A stretch of 64,000 nt of DNA from JACVRW01 sp963812415 (GTDB taxonomy: Bacteria; Actinomycetota; Thermoleophilia; Solirubrobacterales; Thermoleophilaceae). The notes under the pieces were generated by a model. That model worked only from the letters and a program-made list of their open reading frames with translations. It did not search any database and had not been told where the DNA came from. Each line of letters starts with the position of its first letter. The stretch's first letter is position 1. A program made the translations under genes and the position numbers. Below, piece after piece: positions 1-9,138 of this stretch. The DNA lies in the NCBI GenBank assembly GCA_963812415.1, contig CAWEVH010000001.1:1-64000 (forward strand), written 5' to 3'.

Positions 1-73
1 GCTCTCTTGTGGAGGTTCGAGGGTTGGTCGCCAAGTGTTCTCGGTTCCAATGATCCTCAAGCCACCTCACCCC

Positions 74-535
74 CTACGGCGGCCACCAGTTCCGAGCCAG
101 GTGCGTCGTGAGCTGCGCCAGCGCGGTCCCGATCAGGGCGCCGGCGAGCACGTCGCCGGGGTAGTGCACGCCGGTGTGGACGCGCGAGTACGCGACCAGC
201 GCGGCGAGCGCGCGCAGCGGGACCGCGGCCGCCGGCGACACGTGCCCGACGCCGGTCGCGAACGCGAAGGCGGCGGCGGAATGCCCGGAGGGAAACGAGC
301 GCGAGCTCGGCATCTGCACGTGACGCGCGAGCGGCACCTCGCCCGCCAGGCGGTCGGGGCGTCGCCGCCGTGCGAGCGGCTTGACGGCGACGTTGACGAC
401 GGTCGCGGTGACCCCGAGCGAGGCGAGCCCGTTCGCGGCCGCGCGGCGGCCGGTCCTTCCTCCGGCGAGCGCGAGCAGCGCGGCGGAGGCCAGCGAGAGG
501 CGCGAGTAGTCCGCGGCGCGCGAGAGGCGGCTCAT
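74..535 (-). CDS. PAP2-family phosphatase (5' end probably frameshifted)
   Basis: This is a membrane-associated phosphatidic-acid-phosphatase-type enzyme that would dephosphorylate lipid or isoprenoid phosphates. All three PAP2 signature blocks are visible in the 153 residues: KPLARRRRP (about 52-60), a PSGH block (about 82-85) and SRxxxGxHxxxD (about 117-127). Upstream of the ATG the same frame still encodes plausible protein (RWIEDAERLDLAIYA) but has no start codon. A TTG at 662 in another frame gives a natural N-terminus, so a one-base insertion near 620 probably hides about 40 residues. It diverges from the lipid kinase at 677, and kinase and phosphatase pairs of this kind are common in actinobacteria. 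Confidence 0.8.
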   Translation of the reverse strand: MSRLSRAADYSRLSLASAALLALAGGRTGRRAAANGLASLGVTATVVNVAVKPLARRRRPDRLAGEVPLARHVQMPSSRSFPSGHSAAAFAFATGVGHVSPAAAVPLRALAALVAYSRVHTGVHYPGDVLAGALIGTALAQLTTHLARNWWPP

Positions 536-676
536 CGCGGCGTCGAGCGCCGGGGTCGGGGTGCGGGCGATGGCCGCGTAGATCGCGAGATCCAGGCGCT
601 CGGCGTCCTCGATCCAGCGGTCGGCGCGGCGCGGGGCTCGCGGGTTCGGTGTCGGTGCTCAAGGAGGGTCGATCCT

Positions 677-1986
677 ATGAGGCGGCGACAGCTCGCGGCG
701 ATCGTCGCGCTGGTGGTCGGGGCCGCGACAGTCGCGCTCGGTGTCGCCGTCGCGGTGAGCGAGTTCCCGCGCGGCTTGGGGCTGCTGGCCTGCGTGGTGG
801 TCGCCGCCGCGGTCGGCCTGGTACGGCGCGCTGCGGCGCGGGGCTGCGCGCGTGGCGGGGCTGACCGTCGCCGGTTTGGCGCTCGCCGGCGCGGTGGCGC
901 TGCTCGTGTCGGAGGGGACGCTGCTCGTCGAACTGCTGGTCGTGGCAGGGCTCCTGGTGACGCTGGCGGCCTCGCGTGCCGCCCTCGGCGTGCACGTGGC
1001 GCTGCCCGGCGCGCCGGCGCCGCGCCGGCCGGTGCTGTTCTTCAACCCGCGTTCGGGCGGCGGCAAGGCGGAGCGCTTCAAGCTCGCCGACGAGGCGCGT
1101 GCGCGCGGGATCGAGCCGATCGAGCTGAAGCCGGGCGAGGACCTCGAGGCGCTCGTGCGCGGGGCAGTTGATCGCGGCGCCGACGCGCTCGCGATGGCCG
1201 GCGGCGACGGCTCGCAGGCGATCGTCGCGGCGATCGCCGCCGAGCGCGGGCTGCCGTACGCGTGCGTGCCCGCCGGCACGCGCAACCACTTCGCGCTCGA
1301 CCTCGGCGTCGACCGCGACGACGTCGTCGGCGCCCTCGACGCGTTCGTCGACGGCGGCGAGCGCACCGTCGACCTGGCCGAGGTCAACGGGCGCGTGTTC
1401 GTGAACAACGTCTCGCTCGGGCTCTACGCCGAGGCGGTCCAGCGGGAGGGCTATCGCGACGCGAAGCTGCGCACGCTGCTCGACACCGTGCCGGACGTGC
1501 TCGGCCCCGACGGCGGCGAGCTCGACCTGCGCTGGACCGGCCCGGGCGGGCACGCGCACCAGGCGGGTGCGGCGGTGCTCGTCTCCAACAACCGCTACCG
1601 GCTCGGCCGCGCGGTCGGCTCGGGCACGCGGCCCGCGGATCGACGACGGCCTGCTCGGGATCACGGTCTTCGGCGAGCCCTCGGGGCGCGGCGAGGACGG
1701 CCGGTCGTTGCAGCGGCCGTGGCGCGAGTGGTCGGCGCCCGACTTCGAGGTCGAGGCCGATCGCCCCGTCCCCGCCGGCATCGACGGCGAGGCGCTCGTG
1801 CTCGACCCGCCGCTGCGGTTTCGGATCCGGCCCGGAGTCCTGCGCGTGCGGATCGCCCACAAGCACCCCGGCGCCTCGCCCTCGGCCATGGCTCCCGAGG
1901 GCATCCGGGCGGGCGTGGTCGAGTTAGTGCGAATAGCGCGCGGCCGCAGCATGAAGACCCGCAACGTCAACACCGAGGAGGCCCGA
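677..1986 (+). CDS. Diacylglycerol kinase-family (YegS-like) lipid kinase, two frameshifts
   Basis: The product would phosphorylate diacylglycerol or a related lipid at the membrane. The ATG at 677 follows a strong AAGGAGG site. The N-terminus has hydrophobic helices (LAAIVALVVGAATVALGVAV, then VAGLTVAGLALAGAVALLV). The DAGK catalytic core follows with FFNPRSGGGKAE, the nucleotide loop MAGGDGSQA, VPAGTRNHFALDLG and LVSNNRYRLG, ending in RIDDGLLGITVFGEPSG. Reading the whole domain requires frame changes near 820 and near 1637, each compatible with one extra base. No stop codon separates it from the amphi-Trp reading frame at 1987, so the true 3' end is unclear. Confidence 0.8.
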
Positions 1987-2205
1987 ATGGACCTGATGGA
2001 GATCACCGAGAAGGAACGGCTGAGCCGCAAGGACGCCGCCGCCCGCCTGCGCAGCCTCGCCGACGCGCTCGCCAAGAAGAACGACGTCGAGTTCGAGCGC
2101 GGCGGCATGAACCTCAAGGTGCGCGTGCCCGATGAGGTGGACTTCAAGCTCGAGATCGAGATCGAGGACGACGAGATCGAGCTCGAGGTCGAGCTCAAGT
2201 GGTGA
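1987..2205 (+). CDS. amphi-Trp domain-containing protein
   Basis: This is a small acidic protein of 72 residues that matches the amphi-Trp domain family: a basic N-terminal helix (LSRKDAAARLRSLADALAKK), the FERGGMNLKVRVPDEV core, then alternating Glu/Leu/Ile strands ending in LKW. The function of the family is unknown. The start at 1987 is chosen because GAGGAGG precedes it by a few bases and because the family begins at this point. The frame is open upstream into the 3' end of the lipid kinase, which may be a real fusion or an indel that removed the kinase stop. Confidence 0.75.
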   Translation: MDLMEITEKERLSRKDAAARLRSLADALAKKNDVEFERGGMNLKVRVPDEVDFKLEIEIEDDEIELEVELKW

Positions 2206-2364
2206 GCGAACCAACTCCTCTACGCCGCTGAAGGACTCGCGGCGCGCGCGCCCAGGTCACGTCGCGACCTCAGTGACTCTCGGCGTTCTCCCTCGATCTT
2301 GTCGACGCGTTTCATCCCAGCGGGGTGATGCGACCCGAGGGCGGGCGGTCGTACGGTGGGCCGC

Positions 2365-2718
2365 AATCCGTGAGTTCCTCGACGGCGCTCGCCACTACCG
2401 GCTCAACCTGCCTGCCGATATCCCGGAGAGGCGCTTCTGGTCGGTGATGGTCTACGACCGCCAGACGCGCTCAATGCTGCAGACCGAAGCAGCCGAGGCC
2501 CAGCCTCGGAAGCCAGTCCGGCACCGTCGAACAGAACGCCGACAGCTCCGACACGACCTGTTCTTCGGCGCCGGAGGCGCCGGCAGGCAAGGTGCACAAC
2601 TGGATGCAGACCATCCCAGGCAAGGGCTGGTTCGGGATCCTTCGGCTTCACAGCCCGCTCCAGCCGTTCTTCGACAAGACCTGGCGCCCGAGAGATCGAA
2701 CCCCACAACGACGGCTGA
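2365..2718 (+). pseudogene. DUF1254/DUF1214 protein, C-terminal remnant
   Basis: Only the last third of a DUF1254/DUF1214-type protein can be recognised. In one frame it reads FLDGARHYRLNLPADIPERR and FWSVMVYDRQTRSMLQT. In another it reads SQSGTVEQNADSS, then APEAPAGKVHNWMQTIPGKG and WFGILRLHSPLQPFFDKTW, ending EIEPHNDG-stop. Family members are usually several hundred residues with an N-terminal DUF1254 half, which is absent. At least three frame changes are needed. I read it as a degraded fragment, although local sequencing error could add to the damage. The intact membrane-protein gene at 2750 follows directly. Confidence 0.7.
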
Positions 2719-2749
2719 CGGGCGAATAAATCAACCAAGGAGGTACGAG

Positions 2750-3133
2750 ATGAGAGGTGCCGGTCGGGCCACATTCGCAGCGATCCTGCTGTTGATCGCG
2801 GGAACACTCAACATCATCTACGGCATCGGCGCGCTCGACAGCGCGAACATCTTCGTGAACGACACGCGCTACATCTTCACGAACCTCAACACCATGGGCT
2901 GGGTCCTGATCGTCCTCGGGGTGATCCAGCTCACCGGAGGCTTCTCGCTGCTCGCCGGCAACACCTACGGCCGGGTCATCGGGATCATCGGCGGCAGCCT
3001 GGGCGCGATCTCGGCCCTGCTGTCGATCGGCGGCGCCAACCCGTGGTGGTCGCTGGCGATCTTCTTCCTATGCGTGTGGGTCGTCTACGGCATCATCATC
3101 CTCGGAGACGACGAGCGCGCGCCGGCAACCTGA
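2750..3133 (+). CDS. DUF7144-type four-helix membrane protein
   Basis: A 127-residue integral membrane protein with four predicted helices: about 10-30, 53-75, 80-100 and 103-122. The pattern (AAILLLIAGTLNIIYGIGAL, then GWVLIVLGVIQLTGGFSLL, then GRVIGIIGGSLGAISALLSI) fits the actinobacterial DUF7144 family, whose function is unknown. The ATG at 2750 is preceded by AAGGAGG at the right distance, so the long in-frame extension upstream, which overlaps the DUF1254 remnant, is not part of it. A GC-rich hairpin follows the stop. Confidence 0.8.
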   Translation: MRGAGRATFAAILLLIAGTLNIIYGIGALDSANIFVNDTRYIFTNLNTMGWVLIVLGVIQLTGGFSLLAGNTYGRVIGIIGGSLGAISALLSIGGANPWWSLAIFFLCVWVVYGIIILGDDERAPAT

Positions 3134-3164
3134 ACCCTACGTCAAGGGTCCGTTCGTGATAGCG

Positions 3165-3195
3165 GGCGCCGGTCGTCCTACGGGCGACCGGCGCC
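3165..3195 (+). terminator. Hairpin downstream of the DUF7144 gene
   Basis: An 11-bp perfect inverted repeat (GGCGCCGGTCG / CGACCGGCGCC) with a nine-base loop lies 31 bases after the stop of the membrane protein. There is no T-tract, which is common for GC-rich actinobacterial terminators. It lies between converging genes and could serve both. Confidence 0.5.
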
Positions 3196-3339
3196 TCGTC
3201 TCGCGCCCGCGCTCATTGCGAGTCGTCTACGTCGAGGCTCCGACGCCGAGTAGCAATTTCATGGTCCGGCCCAGGAGAGTGGCCGCGATCGGGCGCCATC
3301 GAGAGGGCGTCCGCCGATCGCGCATTGGTGCGTGCGCCG

Positions 3340-4583
3340 TTACCCCGGCGGAAGCTCGTAGGGGCGCCCGAGGCTCCCGGCGATGGCGCCCATGATCCGG
3401 TCAGCCGGGTTTGCGCACGGCTTCGAGATCGGGTCCGGCGCCAGCGTCTCCTACCGCGGCAGGCGCCGGACGAGATGTCGCTGTTGGCCTCGACGACGAC
3501 GGTCGTGTCGATGCCAGGGTGGTGATAGACGGTGGTCGTGAAGCCCGGGACCTGTCCGGTGTGGCCGATCCAGCCCTTGTCGCGCACGAGCCCGATGCTG
3601 TACGACAGCTGCCGGCCAAGCGGCGGCGGCTTCGTCGGGAACTCGAGCCGCACCCGCTGCTGCTTTGCCGAAGCAGTCCCTTCCCCGTCGCGGTGGCGCG
3701 CCCGTACACGAGGAGGTCGTGGACGGTCGAGATGAGCTGCCCAGCCGTCCATTCCTCCGAAGTGCTCCAGCTCGTCGCATCGGCCGGCGTGTCGGACGAC
3801 TGGCCCTGGAGCGTGTAACCGTGGGCGTGGGGCCTGGGCAGCGCCCGCGACCCTCCGGGCCAGCTGGTCCCCCTGAGCTTCAAGGGATCGATGATCCGCT
3901 CGCGCAGCACCGCGCCGATCCCCTTGTGCTCGACCTGCTGGATAACCATGCCGAGCATGATGAAGTTCGTGTTCGAGTACTCGAACTGCGTTCCAGGCGG
4001 AAAGTCCGGCGAGTCCTCGAGGCCAATCCTCAGCACCTCGCGCGGCGCCCACCTGCGCTCGGGGCGGGCGAACAGCGCCGCGACGAACCCCGGATTCTTG
4101 GTGTAGCTCGCCACCCCACTCGTCATGCCGGCGACCTGGCGCAGCGTGATCTTGTCGCCGTTGGGCACGCCGCGGATGTACTTGCCGATCTTGTCGTTGA
4201 GCGACAGCTTGCCCTCGCCGACGAGCTGCATGAGCACGCTCCCGTGAAGGTCTTCGTCACCGACCGATCCGCTGGTGGACGTCGGTTCGCATCGGGGCCT
4301 TCGTGCGCGTGTCCGCGATCCCGAACGCTCTGACCCATCGACCCCTCGGCGTCTGCACCGCCACGACGGCCCCCGGAGTCGACGCGGACCGGAACCCGGC
4401 GCGAACGGCCGCGGCGAGCCGCGCGCGCTGCCTCGGCGGGAGCGGGGCGCCCGACGGGGCGGCCGCGGAGGCGGCGGCGGTCGCCGTGCCGCCGCGATCG
4501 CCACCCTCGTCGCCAAAGCCAACGAGGACGGCAACCCCAGCAAGCACGATCAGCCCGACGACCCCATCGCGACGCAAGCCCAC
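3340..4583 (-). pseudogene. Serine hydrolase (class C beta-lactamase / DD-peptidase fold), four frameshifts
   Basis: A secreted or membrane-anchored penicillin-recognising serine hydrolase of about 415 residues. The N-terminus has a hydrophobic segment (VVGLIVLAGVAVLVGF). All active-site motifs can be found in consecutive frames: SVTK (nucleophile motif, near 4262), YSN (EYSNTNFIMLG, near 3985) and HTG (WIGHTGQVPGF, near 3555). The C-terminus reads PDPISKPCANPADRIMGAIA and ends PYELPPG-TAA at 3340. Four frame changes (about 4268, 4247, 3680 and 3455) all fit single missing bases, unlike the extra bases seen in most other damaged genes here. I therefore treat this one as a possible true pseudogene. 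The motifs themselves are intact. Confidence 0.75.
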
Positions 4584-4826
4584 GTTCGCGATTATCTGTC
4601 AGCCGTCACGCGCGTGTCAATCAGACGGACGTGAACCGGCACGTGATCGAGGGCAGGGCGGTGGCGAGGAGGCTGCGGGACCCGGGGGTGGCTGCGGACG
4701 CTGACCGACACACGGCGTCACCTACACCAAGGTCTCGGCGACTCCCGAGCTTTTTGCCTGTGGGGAGCGGCGAGTCGGGCACGCCCGCCCCGCTCTGGGA
4801 GATCCCGCTGTAGGTCGCGAGGTCGG

Positions 4827-5027
4827 CTACTCAGGGTCGCCGGGCTTCACCGCGACGACCTGCGTTGCGTTGACCGCCACCGGCTCGCCGGTCTCGGCTC
4901 GCTTCAGCCGGGCAAGGGTCCCGACGCTGCTGCGCGCGGAGTCTTCGAGCTCCTTGACGACTTCTGCGAGCGTGGCGTCGACCGCGAGCTGGTCGCCGGT
5001 GGAGAGGAGGAGCTTCGTCGTGGCCAT
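4827..5027 (-). CDS. Small hypothetical protein (66 aa)
   Basis: I do not recognise the family. The product begins MATTKLLLSTGDQLAVDATL, is moderately acidic, and has a clean alternating beta/alpha pattern with codon use typical of the window. It looks like a small single-domain cytoplasmic protein. The start is the ATG at 5027. There is no strong ribosome-binding site upstream. No partner is evident from context. Confidence 0.5.
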   Translation of the reverse strand: MATTKLLLSTGDQLAVDATLAEVVKELEDSARSSVGTLARLKRAETGEPVAVNATQVVAVKPGDPE

Positions 5028-5200
5028 CGTGACCGGTCTAGAGCCGACGGCCCCGGTCTAGAGCCGACTGCCCGGGACGAGTCCGACAGCATAAACCCGG
5101 CTAGCGGGTAAGCTCTAACAACAAGTACCGATCGCCGGGTGTGCCATGCCTCCTGCACCCTTCGTGGTTTCTATTCCTGGGGGCGGATGAGGGCGGACAC

Positions 5201-5413
5201 ATGACCGACCACTCGGATCGGCAGCCGGAGAGCTCAGCGCGCGGTGAAGCCGCGTGGAAACAGGCGCGGGAAGCTGTGGCGGCGCGGAACGACCGCGCCC
5301 AGAGGGCGGGACGCGAGGAGCGCCAAACGTACGAGCGCCAACGCGACGACGCACGGCGGGCCGCCGAGGCACAAGCGCACGCACGGCTGGTCGGCCGCCG
5401 GCGCACGCCCTGA
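5201..5413 (+). CDS. Small charged helical hypothetical protein (70 aa)
   Basis: The predicted protein starts MTDHSDRQPESSARGEAAWK and continues as an Arg/Ala/Glu-rich helix (NDRAQRAGREERQTYERQRD). It is probably a short coiled-coil-like or disordered protein. I do not recognise a family. The in-frame start further upstream at 5141 (MPCLLHPSW) is rejected because that segment looks non-coding and the ATG at 5201 begins a compositionally coherent protein. Confidence is limited by its short length. Confidence 0.45.
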   Translation: MTDHSDRQPESSARGEAAWKQAREAVAARNDRAQRAGREERQTYERQRDDARRAAEAQAHARLVGRRRTP

Positions 5414-5470
5414 CGCAGGGGCGCGCGCCGAAGCGCCCGCGCCGGTGGTCGGCCTAGGAGAGCGGTCGGT

Positions 5471-5677
5471 CTAGGAGAGCGTCCGCACGTTGACCGCGCG
5501 CGGACCCTTGGCGTCGGCCTGGGCGTCGTAGGACACCTTGGCGCCTTCAGCGAGCGACTTGAAGCCGTCGCCTTCGATTGCGCTGTGGTGCACGAACAGG
5601 TCCTTGCCCGGCTCGTCAGGCGTCACGAAGCCAAAGCCCTTGTCGTCGCTGAACCACTTCACGGTTCCGGTTGCCAT
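5471..5677 (-). CDS. Cold-shock protein, CspA family
   Basis: A 68-residue single OB-fold nucleic-acid chaperone. RNP1 (KGFGFVTP, about 13-20) and RNP2 (DLFVHHSAI, about 26-34) are both present, and the protein begins MATGTVKWFSDDKG, as is usual for the family. The ATG at 5677 is preceded by GGAGG eight bases upstream. The upstream in-frame extension is rejected because the family length is 65-70 residues. It is expected to bind single-stranded RNA and DNA in the cytoplasm and to act as an RNA chaperone. The gene is monocistronic here. Confidence 0.95.
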   Translation of the reverse strand: MATGTVKWFSDDKGFGFVTPDEPGKDLFVHHSAIEGDGFKSLAEGAKVSYDAQADAKGPRAVNVRTLS

Positions 5678-5882
5678 TGCTGGTACCTCCACTGCTTGTG
5701 TGCTGCGTACGCGGTGGATGCTGGGAGCAACGCAACGGGCGCGGGCACAACGTAGCCGAGCGACAGCTCGGCTCGAACACCTCCAGACGGTAGCACCACA
5801 TCGCCAGCGGGCCTGGTGACGCCTCGCGCGGCACCGCGCACGCCGAAGGCTTGGCTGCCGATCCCGAACTACGATCGGCGCC

Positions 5883-6260
5883 ATGATCACCGCGACGCAC
5901 ACCATCATCTTCGCCGAGGACGCCGAGCGAGCTCGGGGGTTTCTTCGCGACGTGCTGGGGTTGGAGGGGGTGGATGCGGGCGACGGCTGGCTGATCTTCG
6001 CCCTGCCTCCGAGCGAGATAGCGGTCCACCCTGGTTCGGGCTGGGGCCGGGGGCCAGGGCATCACGCGTTGTTCTTCATGTGTCACGACATCGAGCAGAC
6101 CGTCGAGGAGCTCGAGGGCAAGGGGGCCGAGTTCGTGTCGCCGATCGAGGACGAAGGTTGGGGCCGGATCGCTCACTTCAAGATCCCCGGCGCAGGCGAG
6201 ATCGGCGTGTACGAGCCCCGGCACCCAAGCCCGCTTCCGGAGTTCGCGCCGGGCGGCTGA
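5883..6260 (+). CDS. VOC-family (glyoxalase/bleomycin-resistance fold) protein
   Basis: A 125-residue protein with one vicinal-oxygen-chelate module pair. It starts MITATHTIIFAEDAERARGF, a typical first beta-alpha unit. It continues with HHALFFMCHDIEQTVEELEG and GRIAHFKIPGAGEIGVYEPR, where the H and E positions fit metal ligands of the fold. The substrate cannot be told from sequence. A second, double-module VOC protein lies 1.5 kb downstream, but the two are separated by an unrelated gene. Confidence 0.8.
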   Translation: MITATHTIIFAEDAERARGFLRDVLGLEGVDAGDGWLIFALPPSEIAVHPGSGWGRGPGHHALFFMCHDIEQTVEELEGKGAEFVSPIEDEGWGRIAHFKIPGAGEIGVYEPRHPSPLPEFAPGG

Positions 6261-6320
6261 ACGCTCCGTCCCCACGGCACGTCCGTGGCTTGCGGGACGG
6301 ACGCAGATATCTTCGGGCGG

Positions 6321-7698
6321 ATGGGAGTGAAGGAGTGGATCGCCGACGGCTTCCGCGGACGGCCCGACGTGGACCTCGCGCCGTACGCCGACGCGCGGGG
6401 CCTCGAGCACTGCGGCAGCGCGACGCAGCTCGACTACATCCCGGCGTTCCCGCTCACGAGCGAGCTCCAGTTCAACGTGATGCGCGGGACGCTTCCCGGC
6501 GGCGAGCAGGGCGTCCTCTACCACGAGGTCGACTTGCTGGACGAGGAGACCCGCCGGGACCTTCTACGGCCAGAAGGTCTCCCTCTCGCAGGCGCGGCCG
6601 GAGGACCTCATCTCGCTGACAGACCTCACCGGAGAGCCGATCCGCTACTTCAAGGTCCCCCATACCACCGCTGCGATCCGGATGCCTCAGGCGCAGGGGC
6701 CGCTCGTGGGGTTCGACGTCGGTCGTAGCAGCGAGCGGGTGATCCGCGCAGCCCCCGAAGGCGAGGGCTTCAAGTCCGGCTTCACGCTCGACCTCAGCTT
6801 CCTGAGCCGCAGGAAGAAGAAGCAGAAGAGCGAGGAGCCGCTGTTCCAAGGCCCGCAGCCGTTCATCGGGCGCGACCTGGCCTACATGGCGCTGCCCGAG
6901 TGGCGCATCGCGTACCGCGGGCGGGCACAGAAGGAGCTGGTCGAGCAGGTGATCGCAGGGCCACTGACGGAACTGCTCGCCGCGGATCCTCCGCTCGGCT
7001 ACCGCATCACGTTCGCGTACGGGGTGCTGATCGTGACCCGACAGCACTTCCTCAAGCAGGACGACGAGCTCGATGCGTTCGCCGAGCGTACGGCTTGGCT
7101 GGCCGCGCGGCTCCGCGAGATCTGCCTCGCGAGCGCGAGCCCGCAGCCGTTCGAGACGCAGCTTGCAGCGCCTCCATGGGCGGCGAAGATCGACGAGGCT
7201 CCGGGCGAGACCTGGCAGGGCATTGATAGCCAAGACCTCGCCGGCTTCCACGCGATCGCGGGCCAGCGTGGACTCGCCTCCGAGGATCCGTTCGAGTTCC
7301 ACCGGGCGTTCTCCGATCTGCCCCTACCGGGCGAGGCGTACGGCGTGATGCGCGGGACGCTCCCCGGGACCTCGCTGTTCGGCCGGGTCGTGGCGGGCGT
7401 GGAGCGCAAGATCGGGCCTCCTCCCGCGTACTGGGACCGGATCCTCGACGAGCTTCCGCACGGGCCATTCGGGTCCGACACGGTGCTCCTCGCGGTGCGC
7501 CCTGATGCGCCGGACGCGCATCCTGACACCGGGACACCATGGGGCGATGGCGGCTTCACCATCCGTCGCGGCGTGCTGGTGGCATGGCAACCGCGCCTTG
7601 GGAGCGCGCAGGCGGACGGCGCGCAGCTCGACGAGCTCGTCCGCCGCACGGTGACGCTGGCCGAGCATCAGAGCCTGCTCCAGGACGCGCCAAGCTAG
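6321..7698 (+). CDS. Hypothetical protein with internal duplication (one frameshift)
   Basis: I do not recognise a named family. The product of about 459 residues starts MGVKEWIADGFRGRPDVDLA. A frame change near 6559 (RR to TFYGQK) restores the downstream frame, and the total length is 3n+1, consistent with one extra base. It contains two related segments, LQFNVMRGTLPGGEQGVLYH near the N-terminus and AYGVMRGTLPGTSLFGRVV in the second half. This suggests duplication of one domain. A basic stretch (SRRKKKQKSE) lies between them. No signal peptide or TM segment is evident. Confidence 0.65.
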
Positions 7699-7781
7699 CG
7701 AGGATCGAATTGCGGACCGATCCTGACCTGAATTGCCAATAGCGTCCCGCGCTCAACGGTGAGCGATCGAAAGGAACGGCA

Positions 7782-8661
7782 ATGCCCGAGCGAGACGGAT
7801 ACATCCCCGGCGTCCCGTGCTGGATCGACACGAGGCACCCCGACCCGGAGGCCGCCGTGGCCTTCTACAACGGGCTGTTTGGCTGGGAGTTCGAGAACGT
7901 GATGCCGCCGGAGGCTGACGCGCCGTACTTCGTCGCCCGCATCCGGGGCGGCGACGTGGCCGCCGTCGGATCGATCCCCGAGGGGGCACCCCCCGCGGCG
8001 ACGTGGAACACGTACGTCTGGGTCGATAGCGCGGACGACAGCGCGTCCAAGGTGCGCGCCGCCGGCGGCGGCGTCGTAACGGAGCCGTTCGACCTCCCGA
8101 ACGCCGGACGGATGGCGGTGTTCACCGATCCCGAGGGGGCGGCGTTCTGCGTCTGGGAGGCCAGGGAACACAAGGGCGCGCGCGTGGTCAACGAGCACGG
8201 CAGCCTGAACTTCAACGACCTCAACACGCGCGACGTCGCAGGCGCCAAGGCCTTCTACGGCGCGGTCTTCGGCTGGCAGACGCTCGAGCTCGACGGCGGC
8301 TTCGAGATGTGGACGCTGCCAGGCTACGGCGACCACCTCGAGCGCGACAATCCGCAGCTCCGCGAGCAGATGGCCGAGCTGGACTCGCCGACGGGGTTCG
8401 AGGACGTGGTCGCGTCGATCGTGCCGATCGCGGACGATCAGCGGGACACGCCGCCGTACTGGGGCGTCACGTTCGCGGTCGACGACGCGGACGCCATCGC
8501 GCGAGAAGGCGACGGAGCTCGGCGGCACGGTCGTTCTCCCGCCGCTCGACGCCCCATGGGTCCGCATGACCGTGATCGCCGACCCGCAGGGCGCGGCGTT
8601 CACGGCGAGCGCCTTCGTGCCCGAGAACCGAGAGCTGGCGACCCAGGCCGGCGCCGCCTGA
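7782..8661 (+). CDS. VOC-family protein with two tandem modules (one frameshift)
   Basis: About 292 residues made of two glyoxalase-like domains. The first begins GVPCWIDTRHPDPEAAVAFY with NGLFGWEF. The second begins NFNDLNTRDVAGAKAFYGAV with FGWQTLEL. The repeated FYxxLFGW/FYGAVFGW motif is typical of this VOC subfamily, often annotated as hydroxylase- or glyoxalase-like. The frame breaks near 8500, after DADAIA, and resumes as EKATELGGTVVLPPLDAPW through to the stop at 8659-8661. The total length is 3n+1, so one inserted base explains it. The enzymatic role is unknown. Confidence 0.8.
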
Positions 8662-8693
8662 CCAGGCTGGCTCCTTTCGCACTCGTCGCGGTC

Positions 8694-8713
8694 GGCGCCC
8701 GGCTACGGGCGCC
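8694..8713. terminator. Convergent hairpin with a stop codon in its loop
   Basis: An eight-base perfect inverted repeat, GGCGCCCG / CGGGCGCC, with loop GCTA lies between the converging VOC gene and the minus-strand gene ending at 8703. The loop holds the TAG stop of that minus-strand gene. It is a plausible bidirectional terminator without a T-tract. Confidence 0.45.
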
Positions 8714-9041
8714 CGGCCGCGACCGTCTCGTCGGTGGAGAAGTCGAACTCGTCGAGCTGCTCGTAGATGGCCCGCAGGGTGGTCGACTCGATCACCTCGT
8801 CGAGCCGGTCGTGGCGGACGGCCTCCTGATCCGCGAGCCGAGTCATCGCCTCGCCCAGCTGCTCGCGGCTCTGGAGGTCGACGAAGCCGATCGTCAGCAG
8901 CTCCCTCTCGTCGTCGAGGCTCCTGGCCGTGATCGGGCCGCGGCCTCCGAAACCGAAGCCCTTGTCCGGGTACCAGGCCTCGAGGAAGTCCTCGTAGGTC
9001 TTCCCCTCTCGCAGCCGGCGCACGAAAACCGCGACGAACAT
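8703..9041 (-). CDS. Hypothetical protein, ferredoxin-like (ABM/Dabb-type) fold suspected
   Basis: A 112-residue protein starting MFVAVFVRRLREGKTYEDFL with AWYPDKGFGF. The opening beta strand followed by a KTYEDFLEAW helix, and later LLTIGFVDLQSREQLGEAMT, resembles the dimeric alpha/beta-barrel (antibiotic biosynthesis monooxygenase/Dabb) superfamily. I assign the fold only tentatively. There is no signal peptide. The start at 9041 gives the expected N-terminal strand. It diverges from the methyltransferase at 9139. Confidence 0.65.
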   Translation of the reverse strand: MFVAVFVRRLREGKTYEDFLEAWYPDKGFGFGGRGPITARSLDDERELLTIGFVDLQSREQLGEAMTRLADQEAVRHDRLDEVIESTTLRAIYEQLDEFDFSTDETVAAGRP

Positions 9042-9138
9042 CCCATCTCCTCGGGCTCGGGCGGCCTCAGCATCGCAGAACGCTTGTCTGCGGTCGCCCG
9101 GCGCTGGATACCCTGACGTCTGGACTTCGAAGGAGGCT

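Noticed and set aside
4734..4755. Small hairpin CTCGG/CCGAG followed by CTTTTT, like a Rho-independent terminator
   Set aside because: The stem is only five bases and no plus-strand gene ends upstream of it. The 4584-4826 stretch otherwise shows nothing I can support.
5030..5070. Tandem GGTCTAGAGCCGAC direct repeat upstream of the small gene at 4827-5027
   Set aside because: Only two copies, with no recognised motif. It could be an operator but there is not enough evidence to list it.
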